Of a stretch of 64,000 nt of DNA, positions 1 to 13,338 are shown one piece after another. Numbering within the stretch: the stretch's first letter is position 1; each line of letters begins with the position of its first letter. The position numbers and the translations under genes are program-made. This stretch comes from Halichondria panicea (Eukaryota; Porifera; Demospongiae; Suberitida; Halichondriidae), in assembly GCF_963675165.1 (NCBI RefSeq), contig NC_087377.1, positions 7,147,122 to 7,211,121 of the forward strand, in the 5' to 3' direction. Under the pieces are notes generated by a model that was not told where the DNA came from, made no database searches, and worked only from the letters and a program-made list of their open reading frames with translations.

Positions 1-1353
1 TGTGACATTTTTAGCTGCAGTTTCAGTAAAAAAAATTTACCGCGGCCGTTATTCGAACGTGCGGTCATCAAGGCAGTAATTGCACGTCGTTAATGACGAC
101 ATGCAATTACTGATACGCGATTAATCACTGTACGAATCACAGTGAATATTAGGACAACATGCGATTATTGTAAAAATTGTCTGTATACTGATCCATTATT
201 ACTATAATCATAATTTTATGATATGCTATTAGCAACTGGAGAGTGTACATGCAGCAATTAATCCCGTATCACATCTGGTCCAGTAATTGCACGTTGTCAT
301 TGACAGTATCATCAAATACAAGAATGCATTCTAGCTGACAAGTTTATGGAATGCTACTATAACAACCCCAACCACAACCATGTATGGAAAAAGTGCACTC
401 AATGGAGAATGTGTATGAACATTCATGGACAACTAAAAACAAACATCGTACACAACAGCTTTATTGCCGTTACTAAAAAAGGAATTGATACAGAAATAGC
501 CATATCAACTAATGAAAAAACAAGCAGTGGTCATATTAATTATACCAAAATATTTGCTGGTGAAAAACCTTAATTGCGAATGAGCCAAATCAGCAGAAAA
601 ATTGATCTTTTGCGATCTAACTATTTGCGTTCTGGCAAGGATCGTGTGCAGCAGGTTTTGCACTTTATTGAAAATTGATCTTTTGCGATCTAACTATTTG
701 CGTTCTGGCAAGGATCGTGTGCAGCAGGTTTCAAAAACATGGCGAGAGGAAAGTTACTTCACAACAACGACTGCTGCTCAGCAAATGCCAGAGTGAAAGC
801 AAAAAATGGTGAGAGGCATTAAGCAAGCGCACGCTTGCAACACTCGTTTTGCTGGAGTATTGTGTATAATAATTATTAATTAATAGCTAGTACATGCATA
901 TAATTATGTGTTCATGGTGAATTAAATTATAGGAAGTCAAAGCTCATACACTTGAATATGTCTTCTAGCCTCGATCTACGAATTTGTTCTAACTATAATT
1001 ATACATTAGTGTATTATCTAGTTATCCATGCATATGCGAGAAATTTTTGTGAGGTGGAAGGTTTTCGTTTTTCGAGGGCAGAAAATTAAAATTAGGATAA
1101 ACTCCCACGCACCGGTATTTCACATGCAAAGCTTATTGGTGGGTGTGGTCTCCTGGCAATGAACCGCGAATATTAGATCCCATGAATACTGAGGGCTCTG
1201 GAGCCAAAAAAATTTCCCGCTATACGGTACCTGGTTTGCAATTGTCTACAAAAGATTGTGACCACAAAATAATGAATAAGGCAGTTTAATAATGGAGGAC
1301 AGGCCATGCCCATCTAAATTTAGTTTTGTAAAGTCAAAAATGTTGAGATATAA
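1..1353. other. Left flank: repeats, no gene seen
   Basis: 1-175 matches 50945-51140 (a repeat with GGCAGTAATTGCACGTCG inverted arms). 180-560 matches 33950-34320, the flank repeated between receptors. 602-659 is duplicated at 674-731 (72-bp period). 1036-1229 is a copy of the MITE that ends TTTCCCGCTATACGGT, found just 3' of nearly every receptor tail. No coding sequence is supported. Confidence 0.6.
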
Positions 1354-4304
1354 TTAATTAGTTTTCGGGAGCACATCCTCGTACTCATGAACTGGCTCAA
1401 TGCTCTCATACTCTCCCTCTATTGTTACCGGGGCTTGTGAGTTATCAATCCTCTGTCTCCGCGGTTTCTTTGTTTGCTCATAAGCAATGTTCTTCTTGAG
1501 TACTGGAGCATAAGCTTCGTTGGTCTGCTCAATTCCTGGAAACGTTGAGCACCAATGCACTTGTCCGCCTGACTCGGGAGCTTGAATAGTTACTGCGCAT
1601 GAAGGTCAATGTATTTGTATCTAGCAACGTATATGACTTAAATTATTATTTACCTTCATTTTGCATCTTTTTTCTTTTTTTTAGACAAATTACACCAACA
1701 ACAATGACTACAAGCAATAGCAGAATCACCACCACAGTTATCCCTGTTATAAATTATATAGGTGTATTTTAGCTACACATTTAATACTATTTGCTTTACC
1801 AGCTATTACTCCGGGCAATGGAAATTGGGACCCAGTAACAGGTGGGGGATCGGTAGGAGACAAAGTAGAAGGTGCACCTGTACACAACACAGTAAACTGT
1901 AACGAAAATGAGCTACCAAATACGCTTACTTGTTGGTGGATTGAGTTGCCTAATGAGTGATACCTTCCCGTCGAAGATGAACTGTGAGCTATTCCAAGAG
2001 TAGACTATCACATGGCCATTAGCAAAGGTGTCACTGACAGAGAAGCTCGTTGAACTTGCAAATGAGTCAATGAGAGCAACTAAAATTCTGTCGAGATTGA
2101 TGGTAGACTGAAACAAAACAAGACAAACGACATCAGAATCAGCACAAGTCACTTGTGCATCTCCATTTGGCAATTTTGTGACAGAAACACCCTCACTACT
2201 GGGAGGTTGTCCTAAAAAAGGAATAATTATAACAAGTGATAATGAAAAAGGATACTAATTTTAGCGAATTTGTAATTAACTCTAAATTATGTCCGCGTTA
2301 ATAAATTCTTTTTTCAATGAAAATGTACCTCTAAGAGTATGCTAAACAAGCTAGCCCTTTTTTCAGATATAGATATCTAACTCCAAACTTTCTATTCAAC
2401 CTTAAAACTCGTACATCTTTTGACACAACTATTGTGCTAATGAATTGCTGTTGTAAATCTGGCTAAAACAGTACCCTAAAACAGAGAAAATCTGAAAATG
2501 CTTCCCATTCTTAATAGTAACCTTTAGGTAGACATGTGCAAAAATACCTCCATCTCCCGAGGACACCGCAACAGATATATTCCCGCTGTCAGCTGCAATT
2601 GAGATGGGCATTCTCGGCAGAGAATTGCATTCAAAATCAAACGTCATCACACTGTAGTTTCCACTGGGAACAGCTAATATTGTGAAATTGTCACTCCTGC
2701 TACGAGGTATGGTCATTACTTTTATGTTAGTAAAATCCAACTCTCCATCAATGATACGTATCACACAGACAAGAGCTCCGGGAGAGAGGGTACCTTCAAC
2801 ATACTCAATGCTAACACTAATACAACCACCACCAGGGCATTCAGACACCAGGATTTCTTGAACGTCAAATGTACCTGATAGATAATTATATCATCAAAAT
2901 ACACATGATAGGCTGAGCCGCTCACTGATTTTAATGTTCTCAAACACGAGGTCTATTCCATTCTCATCAGTCAGTGTGACACTGTATTCTGTCATCTTGT
3001 CAGTGGGGAGGGAGAAACTGAGTGAGCCATCAAACAAAGAGTCCGTGATTGAACCGCTGATGGAGGGAGTCAATAGGTCAGAGTCCACACGATACCAAGT
3101 GAACCTTGTACAACTGGGTATCTGGAGAACGTTAGTATGTATGTGTATATCTCACCAACTATAAAAGAACTCACGATGGCTTTAAACCCTACTGACTTAT
3201 TGTCCCCACTTTCACGAATACGATGTGGTTCTTTAGTGCTACCTGCACAATGTAGAAGTGTAACAAGCAGCGTGTATATGTTATAGTACACTATACACAC
3301 CTTCTACCCTTGTAAAGAACCCGGTAACTGGTTCACTGGTTCTTCCCCTCATCTCTCCTTCAGTAGGAGTCACGGTGAAGGAGAATCTGTCACACACACT
3401 GATGGGGTTGGAATACGTGAAGATGTACTCATTAACAAGTCCACACTCAGAATCGAGAACAACTGTTTGAGTTGAGTCGAGTGTTGTCGTGTTGATGTCC
3501 ACACAGTACTCAGTGAGGGGTAGAGCATTCCACATCACAGTGATGGTATTTGGAGCAGTCAGAACATTAGTGATTACCGTTTCTAGGGAAATGCCTACAA
3601 AATCTTACATAAATTATAGTTACTAATTCACCATGAACAGTTAGAGTTGCTGTGGTCGATATTTCAGACCTTACAGTATCAAAGCCATTTGTGATCAGAG
3701 CCCGACACTAAACAACAGAGTTGTTGTGCTGTGGAGTGGCCAAAATTGTCAGTGTGGCTGGTCTACCAGGGGATGAAGGTCGACGTACTCTAACAATTTC
3801 TGTATCTGCTCCGGATATGGTATTGTTTATTGCCCAATCATAAGTAACAAAGAATCCCTCCACTTGATACTGACAACTGAACACTGCCTCCAGTCCCTCG
3901 GATCTCTCCACTGACAATGGCTGTAACTGTGAACTGAGCTGTGAGAAATAAGAACAAACACAATAAATGTACAATATATAGACTAGCTCTCGCTATTCCG
4001 GCTCTCTGAAGTACGGAATATACCGGCCATTACTCTATAGTGTATATAGCGAGTATATTTTGAGGGTATAAATGTTCGCTTTTGGAAAGGTTTTTGCTGA
4101 TTTAATTTTCGTGGAATAGCGCAAATTCGCGGTACATGCCTAATCTGCGAAAACCGCAAACATTTATACCATCGAAACATTCCTGCTATACGGTGAGCGT
4201 TTGAAATATTGATAACTTTACTGCCAAATTAACTTACCTTTTACAGCTATGATGAATGACCCTATCATAAAAAAGAAAGTGAATGATGTCAAACTCTTGT
4301 CCAT
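1354..4304 (-). pseudogene. R1: Ig/FN3 type I receptor gene with disrupted Ig exon
   Basis: Exons from 5' to 3': signal 4238-4304, Ig 3632-3938, FN3 3301-3582, J 3175-3242, A 2926-3121, B 2548-2874, C 1930-2211, linker 1800-1877, TM 1654-1743, tail 1354-1592. There is no 15-nt microexon. The signal exon starts MDKSLTSF and has a hydrophobic core. The Ig exon is 307 nt: it has one extra base near 3925 compared with its paralogs, and Gln before the F-strand Cys is TAG (3708-3710). All other exons are in frame. Because the Ig exon is phase 1-1, skipping it would leave a 542-residue Ig-less receptor. The tail keeps YAPV, YEQT, YESI and YEDV but ends early (LPKTN), without the C-terminal YVNV. It is a pseudogene, or a gene expressed only as an Ig-less form; an assembly error cannot be excluded. 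Confidence 0.78.
4020..4196. repeat. MITE with GAGGGTATAAATGTTCGC ends (R1 first intron)
   Basis: The left arm (AGCGAGTATATTTTGAGGGTATAAATG) and right arm (CATTTATACC...GCTATACGGT) are inverted repeats. Further copies lie at about 8815-8968, 33595-33720, 51917-52093 and 58318-58445. There is no coding capacity. Confidence 0.7.
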
Positions 4305-4496
4305 CAGATCATGAGTGTATATCTACATGTACTAAGCTTTGTGGAAGAATAAGATTTAGTTTATCCATGCATATCTGTGTACAGCTACAACACAAATTCA
4401 ATGTACAATCTCTTCCATGTATTTACTCACCTATTTACTGACACATACACATAGATAAATTAATGCCATGACATACTGAAACTGTCCTATTCATAG

Positions 4497-4514
4497 TGTG
4501 ATCTTTACCAATCC
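4497..4514 (-). promoter_or_regulatory. Conserved upstream element of R1 (GGATTGGTAAAGATCACA)
   Basis: On the minus strand GGATTGGTAAAGATCACA lies about 193 nt upstream of the ATG. The same 18-mer occurs upstream of R2, R3, R7 and R8. It contains an inverted CCAAT box. A promoter role is inferred from its position and conservation only; the whole flank is duplicated, so conservation is partly shared ancestry. Confidence 0.45.
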
Positions 4515-5617
4515 TGTATCTAGATCTGTACATGTACGATCAATATGAGAATGAATTTTAAGCCGACAAGTTTACTGGAATGCTACCATGACAACCCCAA
4601 CCACAACCATAATTATATAGAAAAAGTGCACTCATTATATAAACATTCATGTTCAGTTTGGACAACTATAATAAACAGCTTTATTAAAATAAGGAATTGA
4701 TTTTGAAAGTGGCTAATGACAAAAACAAACAGTAGATTTATGTGGTCATAACTATAAACATTAACTCCTACACACTATTCAATGGGATGCAGTTGAAGCA
4801 TATGTAACTAGAGCCTCAAATCAATCGTTCACAACCTTTTGTATGAGGTCATTTCTGTATCGCAATTGCACTGCATTGTGCATTGTGCTGACGTGGAAAC
4901 AAGACATGCAGTCCATTAACCAAGAATGTTAGCTTTTAGTACTCATACCCTTGTGTCAACAAAGAGCATGCATTCCCATTTGAGTACATTATAGCATGGA
5001 CACCTCTTAAAAATGACAACCCCTAACAATGTTTTAAGGCAGCACTCAGTAAAGTAACACATTATTCACATGCAGTCATGCAAATGCACTAAAGTAGTAA
5101 AGTGCTGGAGTGTGGTTGCACTAAGTAGGTTGTGTAAACGCAGTGTAGTACATGTATATGCATAATGAAAGTCTGTCTTGTAGCCTCTTCAAACTGTGTA
5201 ATAGGTCTAGTACACATTTTTATTGTACATCACTACCGGGGGTATACATGTACCTTTGATCAAAAATAGTACTCCTATAAGTAGTGTGTGTGTTTTAGTT
5301 GTCCATTCAGGTAAAGTACGTACCCTTATATAGAATAGAGTAATAGTATCTGTTCCACAAGGCCATCTGATTCATCATTTGTATGTATAGCCTCGATTTC
5401 AGGCCACGCTATAATTTATTTCTTAGGACCTGCAAAAAACAATTCCACTTGGCGTGGGACTTTAAAAGCGCTGTGATTGAAAAACGGTATTATTTACACT
5501 AGCCCGCAATCCCCAGATAATTGTGCTAACATTACATAGCTTATAAACAGCAAGGGTATCAAATAATGTAATAGCAAATAATTATAGACAGTGCATATCT
5601 ATCTTCATACTATGTAC

Positions 5618-5682
5618 CTTTCACAGTTATGGTGTATGTCCGAAGACAAAGTAATGTCAAACTAGCCAGTGTAATCACCCAT
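5618..5682 (-). pseudogene. Broken distal signal exon (R1)
   Basis: Homolog of the exon at 60969-61029, starting MGDYT, with 4 extra nt before the LTLLCL segment, which brings a TAG into frame. The donor (GTACATAG) is kept. Confidence 0.65.
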
Positions 5683-6179
5683 CAAAGCATAATTATGTGT
5701 GACAAGCTATGTAGAACAAAGTTAGTACAGCTCACCTATAAATCAGAGGCAACTTTAAATATAGGGACTGGTAAATATCATAATCCACGACACTCTAAGA
5801 ATCCAGGTAAATGTACGTGTATAATTGATTTCAGTTTTGTACAAATTGATAGAATCGTACATTGTACAATCGTATACTGTACAGCGGCGTAAGGTGCAAA
5901 ATTTCGTATTTTTTTCGAAAACACTGCGACAGCAGGAAGAAGAAACGAAAATTAAATAGGATAAACTCCCACGCACGTACCGGTATTTCACATGCAAAGC
6001 TATTGGTGGGTGTGGTTTCCTGGAATTAAACGCGAATACTAGAACCCACGAACATTTCTGCTGAGGGCTCTGGAGCCAAATACATTTAGCGAAATAGTGC
6101 ACCCGCGAAAATTTCCCGCTATACAGTATACAAAATTAATAATAATATTATGTGGGATAAAAATATATGGGTAAATCTG

Positions 6180-9100
6180 TCAGTTAACGTTAACATAAAC
6201 ATAATTTGCACGACTTGCTTTTCCCTGAGGAAAAACATCCTCGTACTCATGAACTGGCTCAATGCTTTCATACTCTCCCTCTGTTGTTGCCGGGGTTTGT
6301 GAATTATTGATCCTCTGTCCCCGTGGTTTCTTTGTTTGCTCATAGGCAATGTTCCTCTTGAGTACTGAAGCATAAGCTTCGTTGGGCTGTTCAATTCCTG
6401 CAAACGTTGATGACCAATCCACTCTTCCATCTGACTCTGGAACCTCAACTGCATGTCAATTGTTCAAGACAAGTTAACGAAAGATTTAGGTACCTTCATT
6501 GTGTCTCCGTTTCCTTAAAATCACAACGACAGTTCCAACAGCTGTGACCACAAGCAATACCAGAATCACTAAACCTAAAAATGTTAGCCATATATTTAGA
6601 GTGCACCCCTTAACCTTAACCAGAGTCCATTGACTTACCTGCTATAGCTGCTGCTGTGACAGTGAATGGAGAGAATCATTATGATACACTTTTATAGCAC
6701 TAGAAACCTACCAGCGATAACTGATATTGGCAGGGACTCAATATTAGGAGGAGGTGGGTCTGTTTGTGGATCAGACGTTGGAGGTGTAGTGGGAGCAGCT
6801 GCAACAGAAATCGAGGAGGAGGAATAAGTAATTGTCAGTTCTGATAATCTACAGAGGCACTTACTGGTGAGTAGATCCAATTGTATAATGAAGGATACCT
6901 CTCCTTCAAAGATGGACTCCAAACTATTCCAAGAGTACACCACCACATAGCCATCACCATAGTCCTTCTTCAGAGAAAGGACAGTTGAATTATATGTTGA
7001 GTTGATGAAACCGACAATCACTCCGTCCAAAATGGTGGTGGAGGATTGGAACAAGACTAGACAACTCAGGGCAGAGTCAGAGCAGGTCACTTCAACACTT
7101 CCATTTGTTAACTTCGTTGCACTAATGCCCTTACTGGGTGGTGGACTGGTACTTCCTACAATGAAGAGTGATCACATGATGGACCTTACGATATAAAAAC
7201 GAAGTATGTACCTTCACCACCAGTGGTGGCCATCGTCATATTCTTAACATCTGCTGCCATTGAGATGGGAATTCTTGGTAAAGAACTATTCTCCAGATCA
7301 AAAGTTATCATTGTGTAACTTCCACTGGGAACAGGTATGGTGAAATTCTCACTCCTGCTACGAGGGATAGTGACCAATCTCATACTAGCAAAATTCAACT
7401 ATCCATCAATGATACGTATCACACAGACAAGAGCTCCGGGAGAGACAGTACCTTCAACATACACAATGTTCAAACAAAGATCACCACCACCAGGACATTC
7501 AGACACTAGGAGGTCTTGAACATCAAATGTACCTGATAGAGACACATTTTTATCTGTTAAAATGAACGTGATTGACTCACTGATTGGAATATTTTCAAAC
7601 ACGAGGTCTATTCCATTCTCATCAGTCAGTGTGACACTGTATTCTGTCATCTTGTCAGTGGGGAGGGAGAAACTGAGTGAGCCATCAAACAGAAGAGGGT
7701 CCGTGATTGGAAGGTTGATTGGGGTAGTCAATAGGTCAGAGTCCACATGATACCGAGTGAACCTTGTGCAACTTGGTATCTGGAGAACGATAGTATGCAA
7801 GTGTCGTTCTCAATTGACTATAAAATTACTCACAATGGCTTTAAACCCTACTGACTTATTCTCCTCACTTTCACGAACACGATGTCGTTCTTCAATACTA
7901 CCTGCACAATATAGAAGTGTAACAAGCAGCGTAATAATTGAAGGACAGAGACACTTTCCATACAAGTGAGCGATCTTTTATAAGACGAATACATTACACA
8001 GATAATAACTTATAACAAGACATGAGATTATGTTAGAGTGCACCATACACACCTTCTGCCCTCGTAAAGAACCCAGTAACTGGTTCACTGGTTGTTCCCC
8101 TCATCTCTCCTTCAGTAGGAGTCACAGTGAAGGAGAATCTGTCACACACACTGATGGGGTTGGAGTACGTGAAGATGTACTCCATTAACCAGTCCACACA
8201 CAGAATCAAAAACAACTGTTTGAGTTGATTCCAGAGTTGTACTGTTGATGTCCACACAATACTCAGTGAGAGGTAGAGCATTCCATGTCACGGTAATGGT
8301 GTTTGGAGCAGTCAGAACATTAGTGATGACCGTTCCTACAGGGAAATGCCTACAAAACCTTACACACATAATTATAGTTACTACTCACCATGAACAGTTA
8401 GAGTTGCTGTGATCGATACTTCAGACCTTACAATAAAAATGCCATTTCTGATTACAGCCAGACACTGAACAACAGAGTTGTCGTGCTGTGGAGTGGTCAA
8501 GATTGTCAGTGTAGTTGTACCACCAGGAGATGAAGGTCGACGAGCTCTAACAGTTTCTGAATCTGCTCCAACAAAGGAATTGTTTATTGCCCAATCATAA
8601 GTAACAGTCAATCCCTCCACTTGATACTGACACCAGAACACTGCCTCCAGTCCCTCGGTGCTCTCCACTGACTCTGGCTGTATTGTGAACTGAGCTGTGA
8701 GAAATAAGAACAAACACAACAAATGTACAATAATTATATAGACTAGCTCTCGCTATTCCGGCTCTCTGAAGTACGGCCACATCAATATAATTATATACCG
8801 GCCATTACTCTAGCGTATAGCGAGTATATGTTATTTCGAGGGTATAAATGTTCGCTTTTGGAAAGGTTTTCGCGGAATAGCGCATACATGCGATGTTATA
8901 AATTCACGGTACATGCCTAATCCGCGAAAACTACGAACATTATACCCTCGAAATATACCCACTATAATTATGGTATTGAATTTGGCCACTGTACACTCAA
9001 GGTAGGTTAAGGCTGTTTTTTTCTTGAAATTGAAGGAAAGTGTACTATAGAACTACCATTTTTTGTAAAAAAAATCTTTCCGTAAACATGAATACCATTC

Positions 9101-11071
9101 ATCTGATAACATTATTATATCTTGTTATGTGCGTTAACTGTGACCAAATATGACTTACCAATAGTTTTTTCAATGCTGCCTCCAATATCAAGTTGTAAAA
9201 AGCAAAATTGGTATCAAAAGAAAGCGAGATCTACTAGAAACAATGTGGATATTTGGTGTGAGCGCATTTTAGACCTGATTATAGTAACTTTATTGAGAAA
9301 AAAATGCTCAAAAAACGTGAAAATTTATGACATGTATGCTTACTGTACAAAATACGTGATAGCAGTCCTCTATATCCACTTGGTTTCTATTGCACTGTTA
9401 GTAAAAGCTTTCTTTTGATACTAAGATTGTACCATGAACGTGATTATTGGAGGCAGCATTCTTTGGTTAAAGTAAATAGCAAGTTAACGTACACAACAAG
9501 GCAGTAACAATGACAACAATGTTATCATCCTGATCCGTTTTATGTATCTAATATGAATCCCGAATAAAAAGGTACACATGCAATGAAACCATTACACAAT
9601 GACAATAAATAGACTGCAATGCACCCTCATTTATGGCCTATAATTATATTTTTGAAACGGCCTTAACCAACCTCGCATGGAAAGGATTGCTAGCTAGATG
9701 TTTTTACTGCACAAAATTCACCCATAAGTAGTGACATAATTATAATTATACAACGTAAACAACGATTTCAAAAAGTCGAGTAGCTATAGACATACAGTAA
9801 TTACTGGCAAACTTTAACAGCAAAAATCTGATATGCCAACACAATGGTATAAGTAACAGTTAACAATGACAACAATGTTATCATCCTGATCCGTTTTATG
9901 TATCTAATATGAATCCCGAATAAAAAGGTACACATGCAATGAAACCATTACACAATGACAATTGACAATAAATAGAATCTTCAATCTCTTTCATTGTAAC
10001 ACCACAAATATCACTACAAGTATGTGATGTATTTCTAAACAAACCTCATGTATACAGACTATAATTATGTGCAAGTGGAAATGTACATGTATAGCTACAT
10101 GCAATTTGACTTAATTGTACAGTGTCAAATGCAATGATTAATAGAGTAAGCCAAGCGACACACATTTTCAGGGAGAGACACTAAGAGATTGAGAGTCATT
10201 GTATGTAAAAATAGACATGATCAAGTATCATGCCTAGAAGTAATCCGGCCGCTTTACTCGTACACATCAGTAATTTAAAGTCGGTGGTTCAAATACTCAA
10301 TAATCGATATTTTCAACCTATTGCCCTATTGCCGACTATATACAGCTGTGAAAGTTCTATAAGCTTTGCTAGAGACATATGGGGTACCCGCCATACCTCA
10401 TACTATTATATGATGCTCAGAACAAAGGCAAAAGCATGTAAAATAGGCTAAACTGCTGAGTTAGCATGATTTGTTACATATGACGCAAAAACCTGATGCA
10501 ATCTAACTCAGCCTGAGTCTATTTTGCCATAGCCTTTTTCCTTTGTTTTATACACTTTTGAGCATCGTATGAGGCAAGGCGGGTACATACTGAATCTCCT
10601 CGTAGTTTTTTCACAAATGGCGCCCAATATTGAGAATTGACTACCATGTGTTCAACATCACTTTGTGAAAAAACTATAATTATTTATGACTAAATATTCT
10701 AGAAAGGCTAGGCTCTATGTGTAGGTGCTATACATGCAGATGCCAGTAGATATCGCTCTGGAAGCAAAAAAGTGACTGCGTCCGACAATGAGGTAAACGG
10801 CCGACACTTCGGACTATCATCAAACCTCTTTTAGTAGCTATATATACATATCTCTGCTGCAGGGTCTTTTGTATGTAGGACATTTTCAGGCCTTCACATG
10901 CACAAAAGTTGAAAAGTCTAGAGTTACAGCAGGTTGTTTTGTGAGTGTCTGATTTTTATAGAGACGGCCAAATATTGATAAGTTATACTGCCAAATTAAC
11001 TTACCTTTTACAGCTATGATGAATGACCCTATCATAAAAAAGAAAGTGAATGATGTCAAACTCTTGTCCAT
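6180..11071 (-). CDS. R2: Ig/FN3 tyrosine-tail receptor, FN3 exon frameshifted
   Basis: Exons: signal 11005-11071, Ig 8389-8694, FN3 8053-8335, J 7834-7901, A 7581-7779, B 7212-7532, C 6865-7155, linker 6712-6798, microexon 6639-6653, TM 6495-6575, tail 6180-6448. The Ig domain has the B-strand Cys (FWCQYQ), the core Trp (YDWAINN) and the F-strand Cys (VVQC). The FN3 exon is 283 nt instead of 282: an extra C near 8182 shifts the frame after CGLVN. That exon is phase 1-1, so skipping it restores an open receptor. The TM helix (LVILVLLVVTAVGTVVVVIL) is followed by RKRR. The tail carries YASV, YEQT, YESI, YEDV and YVNV. The first intron is 2.3 kb and holds transposon remains. It is a likely recent pseudogene, or an FN3-less isoform. 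Confidence 0.8.
9001..9673. mobile_element. Transposon-like insertion in R2 first intron
   Basis: The ends are inverted repeats (GGTAGGTTAAGGCTGTTT at 9001 and AACGGCCTTAACCAACC near 9657-9673). An inner inverted pair, ATGCTGCCTCCAAT and ATTGGAGGCAGCAT, lies near 9173 and 9447. The R8 intron has the uninterrupted flanks (58448-58480), so this is an empty-site comparison. No transposase is seen. Confidence 0.6.
9503..9975. repeat. 110-bp direct repeat pair in R2 first intron
   Basis: A segment with ATGACAACAATGTTATCATCC is present at about 9509-9618 and again at 9866-9970, almost unchanged. The equivalent place in R8 lacks it. Confidence 0.7.
10381..10587. repeat. Foldback MITE (R2 first intron)
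   Basis: Imperfect inverted arms of about 90-100 bp (GGGTACCCGCCATACCTCATA ... GAGGCAAGGCGGGTAC). A second copy lies at 59046-59270 in the R8 intron at the same relative place, which supports common descent of R2 and R8. Confidence 0.75.
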
Positions 11072-11256
11072 CAGATCCTGAGTGTAGTAGATCTACATGT
11101 ACTAAGCTGTGTGGAAGAATAAGATTTAGTTTAGCCATGCATATTTATGTAAAGCTACAACACAAATTCAATGTACAATCTCTTCCATGTATATACTCAC
11201 CTATTTACTGACACATAGAAACCTGACATTAATACTGAAACTGTCCTATTCATAGT

Positions 11257-11274
11257 GTGATCTTTACCAATCCT
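11257..11274 (-). promoter_or_regulatory. Conserved upstream element of R2
   Basis: Same 18-mer, about 186 nt upstream of the R2 ATG. Confidence 0.45.
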
Positions 11275-12823
11275 GTATCTAGATCTGTACATGTATCGAT
11301 CAATACGAGAATGCATTTTAAGCCGACAAGTTTACTGGAACGCTTCCATGACAACCCCAACCACAACCATAATTATATAGAAAAACTGCACTCATTATAT
11401 AAACATTCATGTTCAGTTTGGACAACTATAAATAGTCAAACTAAAAACATCACAACAGCTTAAACTGTGACTAAAAAGGAATTGATTTTGAAAGTGGCTA
11501 ATGGAAAAACAAACAGTAGATTTATGTGGTCATAACTATATAAACATTAACTCCTATACACTATTCAATGGGATGCAGTCGAAGCGTATGTAACTAGAGC
11601 ATCAAATCAATCGTTACAACCTTTTATATGAGGTCATTCCTGTGCTGCACTTGTATTGCATTGTGCATTGTGCTGACGTGGAAACAAAACATGCAGTCAT
11701 TAACCAAGAATGTTAGCTTTTAGTACTCATACCCTTGTGTCAACAAAGTACAGTCATGCATTCCCATTTGAGTACGTACATTATAGCATGGACACCTCCA
11801 ACCTCCCTAACAATGTTTTAAGGCAGCACTCAGTAAAGTAAAACATTATTCACAGTCATGCAAATGCACTAAAAATTAATAGTGAAGTGCTGGAGTGTGG
11901 TTGCGTAAACGCAGTGTAGTACATGTAACATGATATGCATGATGAAAGTCTGTCTTGTAGCCTCTTTGAACTATATGATAGGTATAGTACACATTTTTAT
12001 TGACATCACTACCGGGGGTATATACCTTTGATAGCAAATATAGTATTCCTTTATCATTAAGGTGTAAATATTATTGTGTGTGTGTTTCAGTTGTCCATTC
12101 TGGTGAAGTACGTACAATGCACAATACATGTAGATCAAACCATGCACATTTGATCATACATACAAGTTACAGTTACTTCTAACTACAGGGCCACAAACAA
12201 TTAATGAGGATTTTCCAGTGACGCGCAAATAGAACAATAATTTTACATAATTATAGTTGGCGCTTATAATTATATAGCATTGGAATAGAAAATAGTAGCT
12301 GTTCCACAAGGCCACCTGATTACGTGTGTATAGCCAAAGGCGTATGAAAAGAGGGCATGCAACTCACAAAGTATATTGTGTATGCGTCGTATCATTGATG
12401 AGTCAGCAGGATATGCTATATTTAGCCCAACCTCCCACTAGGGAATAGAGTAAAAAAAGGCTAGTCTAGAGTATAAAGTATACACGTGCAATAAATAATT
12501 ATTGTTTACTATTTTTAGACATAAACCCCGCCTATTTGTAAATTGTAGTTGCATGTAATGATTGTAGTTGCATGCCCTCTTCTCTTCATACGCCCTTGCT
12601 ATAGCCTCGATTTCAAGCCAAGCTATAATTTCTTTCTAAGTGCCAGCAAAAAATAATTCCGCTTGGTGCTCAATTGGAGTGGAGCGCTGTATTGAAAACG
12701 GTATTTACACTGGCCCAATATCTCCATTATAAACAACAAAGGTATCACTATGTTTTTCTAGCATTATAACAATAACTAATAATTATTGCCTAGACAGTGC
12801 ATATCTATCTTCATACTATGTAC

Positions 12824-12888
12824 CTTTCACAGTTATGGTGAATGTCCGAAGACAAAATAATGTCAAACTAGTGTATATAATCACCCAT
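12824..12888 (-). pseudogene. Broken distal signal exon (R2)
   Basis: Same exon type. A 4-nt TATA insertion after MGDY gives a stop (CAC TAG). Donor kept. Confidence 0.65.
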
Positions 12889-13338
12889 CAAAGTACATGT
12901 GTGCCAAGCTATGTAGAACAAAGTTAGTAACAACTAACAATGCACTCACCTATAAATCAGAGGCGACTTTAAATATAGGGACTGGTAAATATCATACATA
13001 ATCCACGACACACTAAGAATGCATGTAAATGTACATGTATATCAGTTTTGTACAAATTGAGAGAATCGTACATTGTACAATCGTATACCGTACAGCGGGA
13101 AATTTCGTGAGGTGAGCTTTTCGAGGGCAAAAAGAAGACACGAAAATGGGATAAACTCCCACGCACCGGTATTTCACATGCAAAGCTATTGGTGGGTGTG
13201 GTTTCCTGGCATTAAACATAATACTAGACAAACATTTCTGCTTAGAGCTCTGGAGCCAAATAGCGAAAATGTGCACCCGCGATAATTTCCCGCTATACGG
13301 TATATAATGTGTGGGATAAAAATAAATGGGTAAATCTG

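Larger units (their letters stand above)
4305..6179. other. R2-R1 intergenic region
   Basis: 5' flank of R1 (4305-5600), repeated with small differences upstream of R2, R3, R7 and R8, then the broken distal signal exon, then a MITE (5874-6129) with TACTGTACAGCGG and CCGCTATACAGTA ends that reaches to about 50 nt from the R2 stop codon. Confidence 0.6.
11072..13338. other. R3-R2 intergenic region
   Basis: Repeated 5' flank of R2 with the conserved element; a MITE at about 12333-12597 with ends related to GGGCATGCAACT and GTTGCATGCCCTC; the broken distal signal exon 12824-12888; and the tail-adjacent MITE 13084-13304 (ends TACCGTACAGCGGGAAATTTCG and TTTCCCGCTATACGGTA). No gene. Confidence 0.6.

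Noticed and set aside
5755-6102. 115-codon minus-strand frame near R2 tail (and similar at 55350-55706 and 61191-61463)
   Set aside because: Runs through the tail-adjacent MITE and its flank; recurrence explained by duplication of the repeat.
9122-9418. 98-codon plus-strand frame
   Set aside because: Lies inside an R2-specific insertion absent from R8; low complexity, no domain seen.
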